64,000 nucleotides of DNA. Origin: Branchiostoma floridae (Eukaryota; Chordata; Leptocardii; Amphioxiformes; Branchiostomatidae). A program made the position numbers and the translations under genes. The stretch spans positions 16,734,958-16,798,957 of the forward strand of contig NC_049980.1 of NCBI RefSeq assembly GCF_000003815.2. The letters are read 5' to 3'. Positions 40,901-50,850 of this stretch are shown in pieces; within the stretch, counting starts at the first letter, position 1; every line of letters begins with the position of its first letter. The notes under the pieces were generated by a model. That model saw nothing but the letters and a program-made list of their open reading frames with translations. It was not told the DNA's origin and made no database searches.

Positions 40901-43900
40901 ATAGAAAATTAATGACTTGTGGATCCTCACCGTTTGAACACAGCTGACGGCACCATGGAGTGGCCATACCGCATGGCTGCAGCCGTGAACACGTTAGACG
41001 GAGCCGGGTCCACGAACCGGTTGTACCCTTCCAAAACATACAAGGATATATCCATCACCTATGTTCGGTACTTCCTGATCAGCACTTGTAATAGAAATGA
41101 GTCTCATTGAGTTACATTGGATTACAATAGAGTTGCCCTCGCTGGCGTGATCTTGTATGTGTCTTGACTCATAACAATCACTCCATTATTGTTTGCCAGG
41201 TTCTACTTTTCTGATTCTTTGACATCACATAAAAGAAGTTCCCGCACTACAGCAAGCAGTAATTTGAAAGTTTGCTTCCTAGACTCTGACATAGAATAAA
41301 AACTGGCTATGCTTGTATGAAATGCTACACTTTGCTTGTCTTACCTGAGTATTCTTCCACGGTGTCGTTGATAAAAGCTGGAAGCCATTCATATAAAACG
41401 ATGTTCTGAAGAAAATGTAAGCCTTGTGAGAATATGCATATGACAGTTATATCTATGTGTGCATGTATGACACATACATGTTTCCGTCAGACATTCTATA
41501 ACTGATAATGTGTGATTTAATGCAGTGGTTGTATTCAAACAAAGATGTTCTATATGCCTAATACTCAACTTTTTTTCTTGTTATCAAGTTCGTCAACAGT
41601 GCATTGTTTTACTTCTTTTAGCAATACAGTGAATGCATTCTTGTATTTGGTATCAATTTAGTATTCGGTCGTCCTTGGGATTCATGTTAAGCGGCGGAGT
41701 CAACATAAGGTTTGTAAACTAGAGTGCACAATTACTTTGTCTTTGGAATGTGTTTATGTCTCCAATACAGAAAAAATGAGAATATGATGAAGAAAGAGGC
41801 TTATGACCTACGAGTACAGAACTATGTTGGGGTGTTACCTGGTAGGTGGCCACCACCCATCGTTTTGCCTGCTGGAACACCTGGTCGTCTGTCCATTCCG
41901 GGTGGTCCGTGTGGAGACGGTGTGCCCAGTGGTTGTGCCAGCGGGTCCACACGGCACTCACCGCCAACAGGAACGGGTTCTCGTTCCCTCGCACGTTCCC
42001 AAGGGCTGCAAGGTGTAAAGGTACAAGTTTTCTTTTGTGAATTTACTTTTTTTACTTTCAAAGGCTTTTCTCGCGTAGGTTCATCTTCAACAATCGCAAG
42101 TCTTACGTTCACTATGGATAAAGCACCGAGGCGCGTATTGAAAACCTTGGCCTACTTCAGTTTCTGCCACCTTTCTGGTACGTTTCTGGTACCTTTGACC
42201 AAATTCATGATAGTGTCTCTACGTGCCTAGCATTCAAAAGCCAATTGCAGAACCCCGGACCGGAGCAAACCCACCAACTGATTACAAAAATACACGGGAG
42301 TAAAATTGTCCGGCAGGTGGCTCTTGAAACGCGATTTTTTCTTTTTCTTTTTATTCTTAAAAACCTTCCCATATGTTCAGTTTGGTTGAAGTGACTGGTC
42401 ACGGACTGGAGACTGTTAACACTTCAGTTCCATGAAGTGATTCATTGCAGTGATTTAGTGGACCATTAGCATATTCATATTCCTGATCATAGGCGGTGCG
42501 TGATACCCACATTTATGTGCGAATCCTGCTCCAATCTTATACAGGCGCTTTACCTAAGCTGATGTATTACGCCAAAGGGCGGCAAAACCGGCTACATAGA
42601 TGCAGATTTCCGTTCAAGTACGCGACCAAAACAGTTTCTCCATTAAACGCTTGCATCTCTACACCAGCCGCTCCCCGCCGGGTGATGTGGTCAGAATGGC
42701 GCATTGCCGTCCTTAATGCACGTCAATCAAACTCGCAGCTTCTTGGTACGGCATCGATTTCCAGGAATTTTGTGCCACATTACAGTTCAACGACCTGCCT
42801 TGAAAGCCTAGAAGGCAATGCGCTACAGCTCAATGCACATGCGTCATGAGCAGGTCGACCACATGCCTCTCTGCTGGGGTGCAAGATGATCACGTGGATA
42901 TATCTGCCTTGCATGAGCCAGTGCCCCAAATTGAGGTTATTGACCGTCATTTACACGTACAACATGCATAAGCAGGACAATCACCTTTCTAAAGGTAACT
43001 CGCGGTCCTTGGAGGATGTTGCCTCCCTCGCTACTGTTCACTTGCACTGTGGGGCAATGACCTCGCAAAGGACTGTGGGTGATAGGTGTGTCTTTGAAAG
43101 TACAGTCAAACCTGGTCGTACCTTTTGCAGACAACCGCCTACAGTCACAGGCCACATTGAAACAGCCCCGTCCATTTTTACATAGTCAACTCCACCCTGT
43201 CCGGAGCAACCACCTGTCTTTAGTAACCATTTTTCTCTCAGTCCTTTGCTTAATCCAGGATTGCCTGTATTCTGATATCCACAGCTTTACTCTCATTACA
43301 AATGTCTAGGTTGCCTTGAACATGTTTTAGTACCTAAACCAAAAGATTTAAGGAAGTCTACCCCTGGGCTTTCCAGAAGCTGGCTTTGCGCCATATCAAT
43401 GTTCAACGTTTTGTTTGTGCCATGAAATGTTTCCACGAAGCGAGCTAGATACACGCTCAATTTATCCCAGGTGACTATTAATGTTCAACGTGTTGTTTGT
43501 GCCATGAAATGTTTCCACGAAGCGAGCTAGATACACGCTCAATTTATCCCAGGTGACCCACACTGCGGGATTACCGCTGCAGCTAAATATCGATCGCTTT
43601 TTAAAGTCTATGTCTATGACCACTATCGCACATCAATTCTTTTTACCACTCAGTGTGTCATAAGAAAATAGACTGACAATACGACAAGAACACTTTGTGT
43701 AGATTCTGTACGGGTAAGGTTCTTACGAAACATCAACGATTCTTGAATGCAAATATAACAGATTTGCATCTGAAGTACATGCTACACGGGGTATGGCAGT
43801 AAACGGAGTAATTTCACGGTTACCGCCTCCTCAGTAGATGTGGAATCAGTATTCGGGAGGCAGTGCGATGACATGTGTGAACAGACTTCTGATTATGTGC

Positions 43901-46900
43901 AGGACTGTGTGAGAGATGGTGATGGTTGGCGTTGTATGTTGATGCATTTCTGTACCCTTGAGAGACTAGACAAACGTGACCGAAGGCGTCGGAAAATAAC
44001 ATAGATTAACATATACTTTTGTACATGCATATGGTTGTTCTTGCGTAAGGAAAGGTGTACCACTCCCCCATGTGCACAATATTTTTTTCCAAAACAATGT
44101 TTCTGCCACACGGGAGATCTAGGCAAAGTTACACGTTAGCTGAGGGGCTTGAAACGAAAACGGCATTGCAGCTATGTGAAAAGACACATAAGCCACTGAT
44201 CAGTAACCTTTCTATAGAGATCTACCTTTCAGCTATGATTGATGCTCTACCACTTAAAAGCTTTTGCAAAGCATTTGGCTGAGGCCCATAGTCCATAGTG
44301 GTTGATTTTAAACCAGACAAACACTCACTATATTCATATCAGCGAACAGCGTTAGCCCAGAGGCGCTGTTTTCCCGATAATGGAACGATAAACGCCGAAT
44401 GAATGAGTTCAATGAACATGGATAACCGCGTGGCTCATGACGGAGTAAAGAAGGCCAAGGCTGTTGGAGGTTGTTGAAGGATAATGACACAAGCGAGGTG
44501 CATGTAAGGCCATCGTGGGGCATGTCGGGACATTAAGATCCCGGATGTCGAAGCGTTGTTCAACAATCTCTGTGTTTCCAAACATTAGTAACACAGTAAC
44601 AGGTCTGTTCAACACACGGGATGGAAAAACTAAGAGATGTGTAGTTTTCAGACGTGTTTTTAGGCTGATAGTGTATGATTTTCTGGTGTATCTATGATTA
44701 GATAACGTTAACTTTTATCACAGTATCAGCGCAGTTGCTATGGGATGTCAACAAGCTACTGATTTTCAAGCAAGAAAACATAGCTTTCTCTGTGTGCCAA
44801 CCCCATCGTCTTACCGTAAAGGTTGTTCGGCTTGTGAATTTTCTGGTTCTTGGGAGACGGTAGGTTCTGCATGGGGAGGCCCATGACATTCATGTCTGGC
44901 AGCTTCCCACCATGGCTTGTTCGCAGGCTCCCGTTGGTGAAAGCACGCAACCTGTCTTGCCATGCCTCTGATACCCCATAGATGGCGCTGCCGTCGAGCC
45001 AGGACGTTGCTGCATTGACCTGTGAAGACATCAAGGATACCAAGCCTATCATCAACACATGTCAATTAAAGAGTGTGATATCTGAAAATAAAGAACATCA
45101 TCTTAAGTAAATCAATTTAATTACAAGGCCAATATTGATTGTCTCTGAACAAGGTACATTTTCATTTGTGAAGTTCATCCATGCCGACCATGCTATACAT
45201 TTATGCAGTGTTGCCATGGAAAATTTTGCTTGGTCACGAAAAAACGCTTTCTTCGGTAAGAGGTTCAGGTGTAACGTAAATGCTTGTTAGAACAGATTTT
45301 TTATTCATATTGAATATGATGTGCATCTAAGCATCCGATTTTGCTGTTTAAGACGCAGGAAGCATGATGCATCACCTGTTGCCGAGGATTATTGGCAGAT
45401 GTTCCCGTCCCAGATTTGTAGACAGCCCTTTGAAAGGGCATGATCTTTGTGGTACGGTCGGACTCCGCGGAGTTGTAGAGCGGGTCGCCAGGTTGCAGGG
45501 CTATGTTGCTGTACTCTGTGGGGCAGGCGATGCCGCGAACGTCCGAAATGTCATCCACAACATGCTGACCTACGGGAATACGTTTTGAGTAGGAGATGGA
45601 TTAACATGTCACAAAGGGCGTGGGCTACTGCTGACAGGTTAAATCTTTGTTTTGACATTTATTACTTAGGTTGATTAATACTCATGGCTCTTATCAACTA
45701 ACCTTTGGAACTACAATCTCTATACGTGAACTTGAGCACGTAAGCCAATTTGTAATTAATCTCTTAACATTACTTCCTCATACGTCTGGAAGTGTGCAAT
45801 TGAGACACAAACGTACGTACGTTGACCTAATGCCGGGTTCACACGTGCGTATACAGTCAAGTCTGTATGAGGTTCGTATGAAATTCTTAGCCTCTACCAG
45901 GCACCACAGGCCGCTGTAAAATAGTAGAAATTAGAGAAATATAGACACATAAGATGCTAGAGGAGTAAGTTGTCCCATGAGTATGGTTTGCGATCAGCTG
46001 ACTCCGTTGTCATTTTATCTGTCTATATTTGTCCAATTTCTAGTACCTTTCCAGTGGCATGTGGAGCCTTGTAGAGGCTTAGAATTCCATACGGACCTCA
46101 TATGGACTTGAATATATGTGTGAACCCACCTAAACGGTCGTTTTGGTGTGGGCGATAACTCTGATTTAGGTCGGGTCGTGAAAAACGNNNNNNNNNNNNN
46201 NNNNNNNNNNNNNNNNNNNNNNNNNNNNNNNNNNNNNNNNNNNNNNNNNNNNNNNNNNNNNNNNNNNNNNNNNNNNNNNNNNNNNNNCTGTATATAGTAA
46301 TGTATAAACTGATTGCATAGCAACGTATTGTGTCGGCTTCATTGACCCATGCACCAGTTTCAATAAGGCGTGTCCAAATATCGTTTGGGCCCCAGTGTTC
46401 GTTACTTTAGGAAACTAATTTACTTAACACCCTTTTTTCTAACTGACCCAGGTAAAAATGAGTACCTACCCTCTATACAGCTAAAGTCACATTTCCAAAC
46501 CGGGGCCCGGCCGGGCTGTTTGTGGACTCGACAAGAAAAACAGAAATGTATTCGTGAAAATATACACAGATGATGCCCAACTTGACTATATATTCTCTTT
46601 AGTGTTGTGTGGTGTGGTGTCTTTTAAATCATACTTTTCGTTCCCGAAAGGTGCCCGGCCGGGCCCGGTTTAGAAATGTGACGTTTTATTACTCTTGGAT
46701 TGGGCGTAAAACCGGAGGCCCTGTGTTTGCATGAGAGCCACGCCTGGAGCTCGCTTAAGGCTCCACCTATCTTACTGAAACGGGTAGGCACCCATTAAGC
46801 CAGTGAGTCTGGTTTTACGCATGTGCAACTTGTACCTCTGTAGCCTGCATCGTAACTTTGAGGAAGAGAATAATGGCAATACCGACAAACAATCTTGAGA

Positions 46901-49900
46901 GAGTAGATGACTGAAAGAACTTCTGCCCACCAAAATATATGACCTCTGACCAAGGACGCTATAACACTGGTTATAATGCCCTTGCTCTACTTACCGAAGA
47001 AAACACACAGGACAGTCCGGCCGCTGTCTTTGGCAGTGTTGGACAGATGCTTGACCAAGGCCCGGCTGACCAAACGGGGGTTCGGGCGGTCGGTACCGGA
47101 CGGTCTGTACGCGTCATCACTGTACGCAGGCGGGAGGTCCCGGGACAGCGGCATTCCTGAAACACGAAATCAACGATCTCAGACTTCCGTGAAATGTCTT
47201 GTGAGTTTTTGTGCATTTCTTATTTCATTCCTTATTGTTAATTTATCGCTAATTCTATAGATAAATTTTCTGCAACTTTAGACCCAGGTCAATCCAACGT
47301 CGTCTCCCTGGGAGCATCACATGTTTTGTTGTGACCTGTAGCCCAAGGTGGCAAAATGTGCATTCCTTCAATTTCAAATAACTGCGGACGCACACCAAGA
47401 CAAGCAAACACATAGAGACCGAAAACTATACCTCCGTTTCCACTGTGGTACATCTCTCGACGCGTGTATTATTTACAACAAGAGGTACGAATTTACTTCC
47501 TCCCTGTCAGACAATAGCTACTTCCCTAACGCATCATTTGTATTCCAGCGTCATGTGACGTTCACAATTGAATCAACATAGACGAACGTGTCAGAGGGAG
47601 TAAAAGATTTGGTACTTGCCGGTGGATCCATAGTCCGGATGCGCGGCGTTGTTGTACCAGCCGTCACACAGTGGCACCTCCACGCCTGCTCCGACTTCGT
47701 GGAAACAGATAACAAGGACATGAAATAACAAAACAAACTGACAACAAGAACCATCTTTATCGATACAACCAAACTACAGCGACTTCTGTAAGTGTGTTGG
47801 GTGTATAGATATAGCAGAGCTTACGGAAGTCGCTCTACTTTGGTTGTATCAATGAAGATGGTTCTCGTTGTCACTATGTTTTGATATTTCTAGTATATGC
47901 ATATATATGGTGTATTTGTTCTGTTCTGTTCTGTTCTGTTATCATTTATCTCTTGCAACTGTGCTGTATTGTACCACAATCACCTGCTGGAGCTCGTATC
48001 CCAATTTTTTACCTTGGTGATATTTAAGAATTGATATCAAAACCCACTGAATAAATAATATAGATTAACAACATGCTAACTTGGGTTACTAAAATCAGTA
48101 AACAAATTCGTGAATGAGTGTAAAGAGAGAATAATAATTGCAATTTCAAAATATGAACATAAAGGAAAGAAGAGGCAATGAGTCTGAATGTAATATCAGA
48201 TGATGTATACGTAGCGCTCCGAGTACTAGTAATAGGCACCAGGTGTCATGTAATATTTAGCAATCCGATCTGAGACTTACTTCAACCTAAGATTCCTCAC
48301 TAACCAACTGTGCTTAGCAAAAAACAACAGTGGTGTATGTGCTTCTAGAACTCCCACAATGCTCATATTACTTTCTCACTCCTTAGAAACATTACGAAAG
48401 ACTACGAAGTGGCCTAATGGCAAGTCCTTTCAACCCTTAAACTACAAGTACCACTCTATTCCATTCGATGGCTCTTCCCTACCTCCTTCGATGACGTGAG
48501 TTCTATTTCATGTTCATCAAAATTACAAATGAAGTCTTTCCTGTATCAACTAAACCTATGCCTTTTGAACACGAGAGTTTGTTTTTCATCCACTCCTAGT
48601 CTAAGTATAGTCTAAAAATTGGACCGAGAGCCAACCAGGCTGTTTTGTTTTTTATCTACCCATACCAACGAACCACTCTACTGTTTAGAAGTGAAAGTAT
48701 AATGATGCCTTTTTTAAAAGTACACTAAGCACACTCATTGACGGTCTTACATGCAGCGAGGTCCAAGGAGATGTTGGGAGGAAACATTATTATGTCGTTT
48801 TACAATTTTTGCTCTGCACATGGAAGTTAAACACACATCACTACCAGCGTACCAGCCCCCTGCTGTAGTGGCTTTCACATGTGTGGCCCAAGGGCTACAG
48901 AAATGGAGATGGGCGCCACCCCTACGCATCTGTTACTGATGTACGGGCAACTTTAACTTAACTTAACATGTGCAAGATACCAGCCTCGCTGCCTAGTGCC
49001 CACAGCGTGCCATTTGTCTAATCTCCAAGCAGATCCTACGGTAGCCTAAGATAGTATCAAAATCTGCCAGAGGAGTGAAGCCGGCCCAGGAGTGTATTTG
49101 GCTCCGGTAGTCGGCTTCACTCCTCTGGCAGCTTTTGATACTATCTGAGGCTACCTCAGGATCTGCTTGGAGATTAACATTTGTCTTACGATCGTCGTAC
49201 GACCACAAACTAAGGGCATTCTTGATATAGCTGTGCTACTAGAATTACAACTTTTCTCGAAGAACTATGCATTTGTTAGACAGCCATGACCGATGAATGA
49301 ATGAATACTGACATTTGTTTTACACACATGCCCACCGAATTATATACAGGTCACAACACAAGAGTAGAGTTTACAGATACATGTACACATTGTCAAGCAA
49401 GCACAAAAAACTATGATTTACCTCTCTATCGACAAACAGGTGTGCGACAAATAATGCGTAATTTGTGGCAGCTTATCTACAATTCTTTGACGGTATCATT
49501 TTTTACTTAAGTGTCACCACGCAACCATTTCTTTCTTTTTTCGCAATAGTCACCACGCAACCTTCTTTCTTTCTTTCACTTAAAGGCCACCAAGCAATAA
49601 GATCTAAAGACCGTTTAAAGATGTGTCTCGAAGGCCACTACGATGTTACGTATTACATTTTCTTTTCAAAGGATCTCCTCAAACATCGGACTTTCATTGA
49701 TTCTAGGGATTGCAAGCAAATTGAAGGCCACAGGGAATTACAGGTATTGCCCTTCATTCGAAATCATACATATTGCCGTACTTTGATTGTACTTTGATAC
49801 AACGTAATTCTAACCTTACCTACTCAATATCTATAGCGTACTTCTAACCGTACTCATTTTCACCTGAATGAAGTGAGTAAAGTCGTGTAAAGTGCCTTTC

Positions 49901-50420
49901 ACAGGGGCACAAGATCGATGACATGACAGGGTTCGAACCTGGGATACCTTAGGCTCTGGGCAAAACACGCTTCCGTTACGTCACACATTATTATGTCCTT
50001 ACTTACATGTAAGCTACTGTGCTCAGCAACATAAAACAGTGTCTCCATGCCTCGGGCTTTAGGATTTTCTGCGCGTTAAATTCTTCCACTTGACATATAC
50101 CCCTAGGTGTTTTAAATTGATGTCGTACCTATTGTGTCTAGTTATTAGATAATGTGATTTTACTCCATTCTGTAAACTCAACGGTATTCAGAGGTACTAT
50201 TACTCAGGATTAACTCTGCAATGTTGATTTGATAAATAGAGATTAAGGATTCAGTGGTCACAAGCACATCGACTGCCACTGGAAATTTTAGATATTGCAT
50301 ATAGTCGTTGATTCTACTGTGGTGCAATGTAATTGTGTCCTTACCTGTTCGACAGACATGCTGCAGGATAATGCAGGTGAGAAACACCACAAGGTGGACT
50401 GGCGTCCCCGCGTGCCTCAT
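23389..50420 (-). CDS. DUOX: Dual oxidase (NADPH oxidase with peroxidase-homology domain)
   Basis: A complete DUOX: 35 coding exons in phase, 1,575 residues, close to human DUOX1 (1,551). The protein makes extracellular H2O2 from cytosolic NADPH and is gated by Ca2+. Order of parts: signal peptide (1-25), peroxidase-homology ectodomain (about 27-550), TM1 (about 590-615), cytosolic linker, two EF hands (828-839 and 864-875), a Ser/Arg-rich linker, six-helix heme-binding NOX core, then FAD and NADPH domains ending in the typical YENF tail. Exon 1 is 50345-50420 (start [20 protein letters not shown], a clear signal peptide). The other exons are listed in the domain entries. All introns are GT-AG except intron 2 (GC-AG). 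DUOXA lies head to head upstream. In other animals DUOX serves gut and mucosal defence, matrix cross-linking and, in vertebrate thyroid, iodination; the role here is inferred from family. Confidence 0.97.
25680..25745 (-). repeat. tRNA-derived SINE remnant, DUOX intron 30
   Basis: On the minus strand, AGTGGTCGCCTAGCATTCGG resembles an A box and GAGGTCGATTCACG a B box at suitable spacing, followed by GGTCATACCAAAAA. No intact tRNA fold, so it is probably the head of a degraded SINE. Confidence 0.35.
26517..28299. mobile_element. Degenerate repetitive insertion in DUOX intron 29
   Basis: About 1.8 kb between DUOX exons 29 and 30, with GGGGCGGATCCAGG and a G run at its left edge and a C run followed by CGCGCCTGGGGC at its right edge. 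The edges resemble degenerate inverted termini. Inside are three diverged units of roughly 155-200 bp (around 26925, 27080 and 27270), each with GTTTCAG...TCAA(G/A)TTTC, and a GGAGAGCATGCCCCGGACCC motif. No intact transposase is visible. Boundaries are approximate. Confidence 0.5.
28265..28281. repeat. 17-base C homopolymer
   Basis: Poly-C at the right edge of the intron 29 insertion, within 40 bp of the splice donor of DUOX exon 29. The length is likely to vary and to be error-prone in sequencing. Confidence 0.9.
28319..30400 (-). CDS. DUOX: DUOX exons 24-29: heme-binding transmembrane core
   Basis: Exons 30186-30400, 29774-29936, 29418-29485, 28977-29079, 28698-28747 and 28319-28479. They encode the ferric-reductase-like helices. 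The four heme-ligand histidines are present with family spacing: His1155 and His1169 (14 apart) in YAVDFHKIV...IIHTLGH, and His1251 and His1264 (13 apart) in FWATHQLY...LHGSGR. Other conserved landmarks are FVERAYHYA, ASRGAA and LLTMCRN. These hemes carry electrons across the membrane to oxygen. Confidence 0.97.
30740..30977 (-). CDS. DUOX: DUOX exon 23: Ser/Arg-rich cytosolic linker
   Basis: 79 residues between the EF hands and the first NOX helix, rich in Arg, Ser, Pro and Thr. RRRSSS (958-963) and RRAS (973-976) fit the PKA consensus. This linker is the least conserved part of DUOX proteins. PKA phosphorylates human DUOX1 in the cytosolic region, so a regulatory role is plausible but unproven here. 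Confidence 0.85.
31428..31640 (-). repeat. Three tandem copies of a 71-bp unit spanning a splice donor
   Basis: Copies start at 31428, 31499 and 31570, each with TGGTT(C/A)CGAAAGTTT, in exact 71-bp register. The exon-side copy (31570-31640) includes the last 20 bases of DUOX exon 22 and its donor (GCGG|GTACTC). The middle copy repeats the same donor; in the first the GT is changed to AT. The repeat probably arose by duplication out of the exon boundary into the intron. Confidence 0.9.
31621..32839 (-). CDS. DUOX: DUOX exons 20-22: EF-hand calcium switch
   Basis: Exons 32704-32839, 31996-32089 and 31621-31793. EF hand 1 is [12 protein letters not shown] (828-839), with acidic or polar residues at positions 1, 3, 5, 9 and 12. 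EF hand 2 is [12 protein letters not shown] (864-875). Both look able to bind calcium. Exon 22 ends in [18 protein letters not shown], matching the segment that follows the EF hands in vertebrate DUOX. Calcium binding here activates the oxidase in the family. Confidence 0.96.
32363..32610. repeat. Diverged tandem duplication, 136-bp period, DUOX intron 20
   Basis: TATCACT(T/C)TTGCTCA(G/C)AGCGATTA and CAGCACCAAGGACAGGCCC recur exactly 136 bp apart (32363 and 32499; 32431 and 32567). The two copies have diverged by several substitutions, so the duplication is not recent. Confidence 0.8.
33230..38309 (-). CDS. DUOX: DUOX exons 14-19: first transmembrane helix and cytosolic linker
   Basis: Exons 38172-38309, 37479-37586, 36557-36759, 35929-36114, 33902-33922 (a 21-base microexon, SNSVDVE) and 33230-33319. 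The first helix is [20 protein letters not shown]. Then come [36 protein letters not shown] and [15 protein letters not shown], which align with the vertebrate region between TM1 and the EF hands. The microexon keeps frame with its neighbours and has good splice sites. Confidence 0.93.
33950..35500 (-). mobile_element. 5'-truncated LINE fragment (L1/Tx1-like reverse transcriptase C-terminus)
   Basis: Minus-strand reading frames in DUOX intron 17 show the C-terminal hallmarks of a LINE ORF2: [39 protein letters not shown], then [11 protein letters not shown] and a C-x2-C...H-x4-C module ([17 protein letters not shown]). The segments lie in different frames, so it is an inactive, frameshifted relic. 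Reverse transcriptase and endonuclease parts upstream are absent. Same orientation as DUOX. Boundaries are approximate. Confidence 0.8.
38817..47694 (-). CDS. DUOX: DUOX exons 2-13: peroxidase-homology ectodomain
   Basis: Exons 47620-47694, 46995-47156, 45376-45569, 44815-45019, 41839-42005, 41345-41405, 40931-41027, 40654-40711, 40457-40556, 39751-39923, 39215-39393 and 38817-38935. Landmarks: [79 protein letters not shown] and [10 protein letters not shown]. Compared with active animal peroxidases, Arg259 (RxHN) and the proximal His336 (YGH) are kept, while the distal His position (in QHVVDD, 106-111) is Asp/Val and the Glu after the Arg is Trp. Human DUOX1 and DUOX2 lack both histidines. 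The domain may bind heme but is unlikely to be a classical peroxidase. Confidence 0.96.
43395..43558. repeat. Two tandem copies of an 82-bp unit, DUOX intron 5
   Basis: ATGTTCAACGT...TTGTTTGTGCCATG and CTCAATTTATCCCAGGTGAC recur with exact 82-bp spacing (43399 and 43481). The copies are almost identical, so the duplication is recent or homogenised. Confidence 0.9.
45835..46127. mobile_element. MITE-like fold-back with about 65-bp arms, DUOX intron 3
   Basis: The left arm starts GGGTTCACACGTGCGTATAC and the right arm ends ...TATATGTGTGAACCC. The arms are imperfect reverse complements over about 65 bp (shared blocks TATGAGGT, CGTATG, AATTCT, AGCCTCTAC). No open frame inside. Confidence 0.7.
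46188..46287. other. Assembly gap (100 N)
   Basis: Exactly 100 N, the usual placeholder for a gap of unknown length. It falls in DUOX intron 3, and the exon phases on both sides agree without missing coding sequence. Confidence 0.97.
46483..46686. mobile_element. MITE-like element with 34-bp inverted ends, DUOX intron 3
   Basis: The left end (46483-46516, AAAGTCACATTTCCAAACCG...) and right end (46653-46686) are inverted copies with about two changes, both containing CCCGGCCGGGC. 204 bp, non-coding. It lies 400 bp from the second assembly gap. Confidence 0.7.
46951..46984. repeat. CAAGGAC...CCCTTG imperfect palindrome beside DUOX exon 3 donor
   Basis: A 34-bp imperfect palindrome (CAAGGACGCTATAAC opposed to GTTATAATGCCCTTG) ends about 10 bp from the exon 3 donor. 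The flanks share only CTCT. It resembles the palindromic elements at 14843 and 52307 but may be coincidental. Confidence 0.35.
47614..47619 (-). promoter_or_regulatory. GC splice donor of DUOX intron 2
   Basis: Exon 2 ends ...GGATCCACCG and the intron starts GCAAGT. The phase-1 exit joins exactly with exon 3 (GA|ATG) to give STGMPLSRD. GC donors normally need a strong AAGT tail, which is present. Confidence 0.8.
47722..47890. repeat. 71-bp inverted repeat next to DUOX exon 2
   Basis: Arms 47722-47792 and 47820-47890 are reverse complements with about 10 differences in 71 bases, separated by 27 bp. The left arm sits about 28 bp from the acceptor end of exon 2. In the pre-mRNA it could fold into a long hairpin. 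Confidence 0.85.
48860..48965 (+). repeat. Possible retroelement tail
   Basis: A GTGTGGCCCAAGGGCTACAG...GGAGATGGGCGCC block followed by AACTTTAACTTAACTTAAC, which looks like the 3' tail of a SINE or LINE. The assignment rests on general resemblance only. Confidence 0.3.
49019..49176. mobile_element. MITE, 158 bp, about 65-bp inverted arms and 8-9-bp target duplication
   Basis: The left arm (TAATCTCCAAGCAGATCCT...) and right arm (...AGGATCTGCTTGGAGATTA) are near-perfect inverted copies running to AAGCCG/CGGCTT near the centre. CATTTGTC flanks both sides (49011-49018 and 49178-49185); with one mismatch the duplication is 9 bp. Located in DUOX intron 1. Non-coding. Confidence 0.8.
49855..49990 (-). 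mobile_element. tRNA-derived SINE-like element, DUOX intron 1
   Basis: On the minus strand a B-box-like GGTTCGAACCC is followed by CTTGTGCCCCTGTGAAAGGCACTTTACACGACTTT-type sequence and AGGTGAAAATGAG. The tRNA-like head plus conserved body is typical of metazoan SINEs. It lacks a full tRNA cloverleaf, so it is not a tRNA gene. Confidence 0.55.
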
Positions 50421-50850
50421 TTCTCCACCTGCGGAACTTGACGACGGAACGCCCGCCGATGTAGTAGACTGTCGAAGAAGCTTTGCTTTAAAGCGTTCCC
50501 TCTGATCTTTGACCGTTCTGTAGTTCAGATTATACAAACCTTAAGAACGTATACCTCTCTCTGAGACCGGGCTAGTCCATATGGACAGGGGTGCTTCACC
50601 TCTGCCTGTCCACCTGTGTTCTGTAGTCGGTATAATCGCGTATCGTGTACACATGAATACCCCCTCCTAAGCAACGAGTGGTATGGTTGGGTTCCTCCTC
50701 ATTGCACTAAGAAAAGCATGCCGACATTACGATAAGGTCTCTTAGCGACTCATTCCACCAAAGAGAAACTGGACGAAGTACCCACTGCTGTTCTCAACGG
50801 GACAGGATTTTCTTCTCTTCTCCAGTCCTGAGGCAAGAGAGCAGCAGAAG
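50421..50850. promoter_or_regulatory. Divergent DUOX/DUOXA promoter region
   Basis: DUOX starts at 50420 on the minus strand. On the plus strand a strong donor (GCAGAAG|GTAAGT) at 50850/50851 pairs with the acceptor GTCTGTCAG just before the DUOXA ATG at 51933. So the DUOXA first exon is probably non-coding and ends at 50850, and both start sites lie within about 430 bp. No core element is assigned. Confidence 0.6.

Noticed and set aside
47551-47772. Minus-strand frame starting [12 protein letters not shown], which looks like a signal peptide before DUOX exon 2
   Set aside because: It is out of frame with DGWYNN. Exon 1 at 50345-50420 has a signal peptide that joins exon 2 in exact phase.
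49920-49965. Possible tRNA gene (GGTTCGAACC B box)
   Set aside because: No acceptor stem or anticodon arm can be formed; the surrounding conserved body indicates a SINE.
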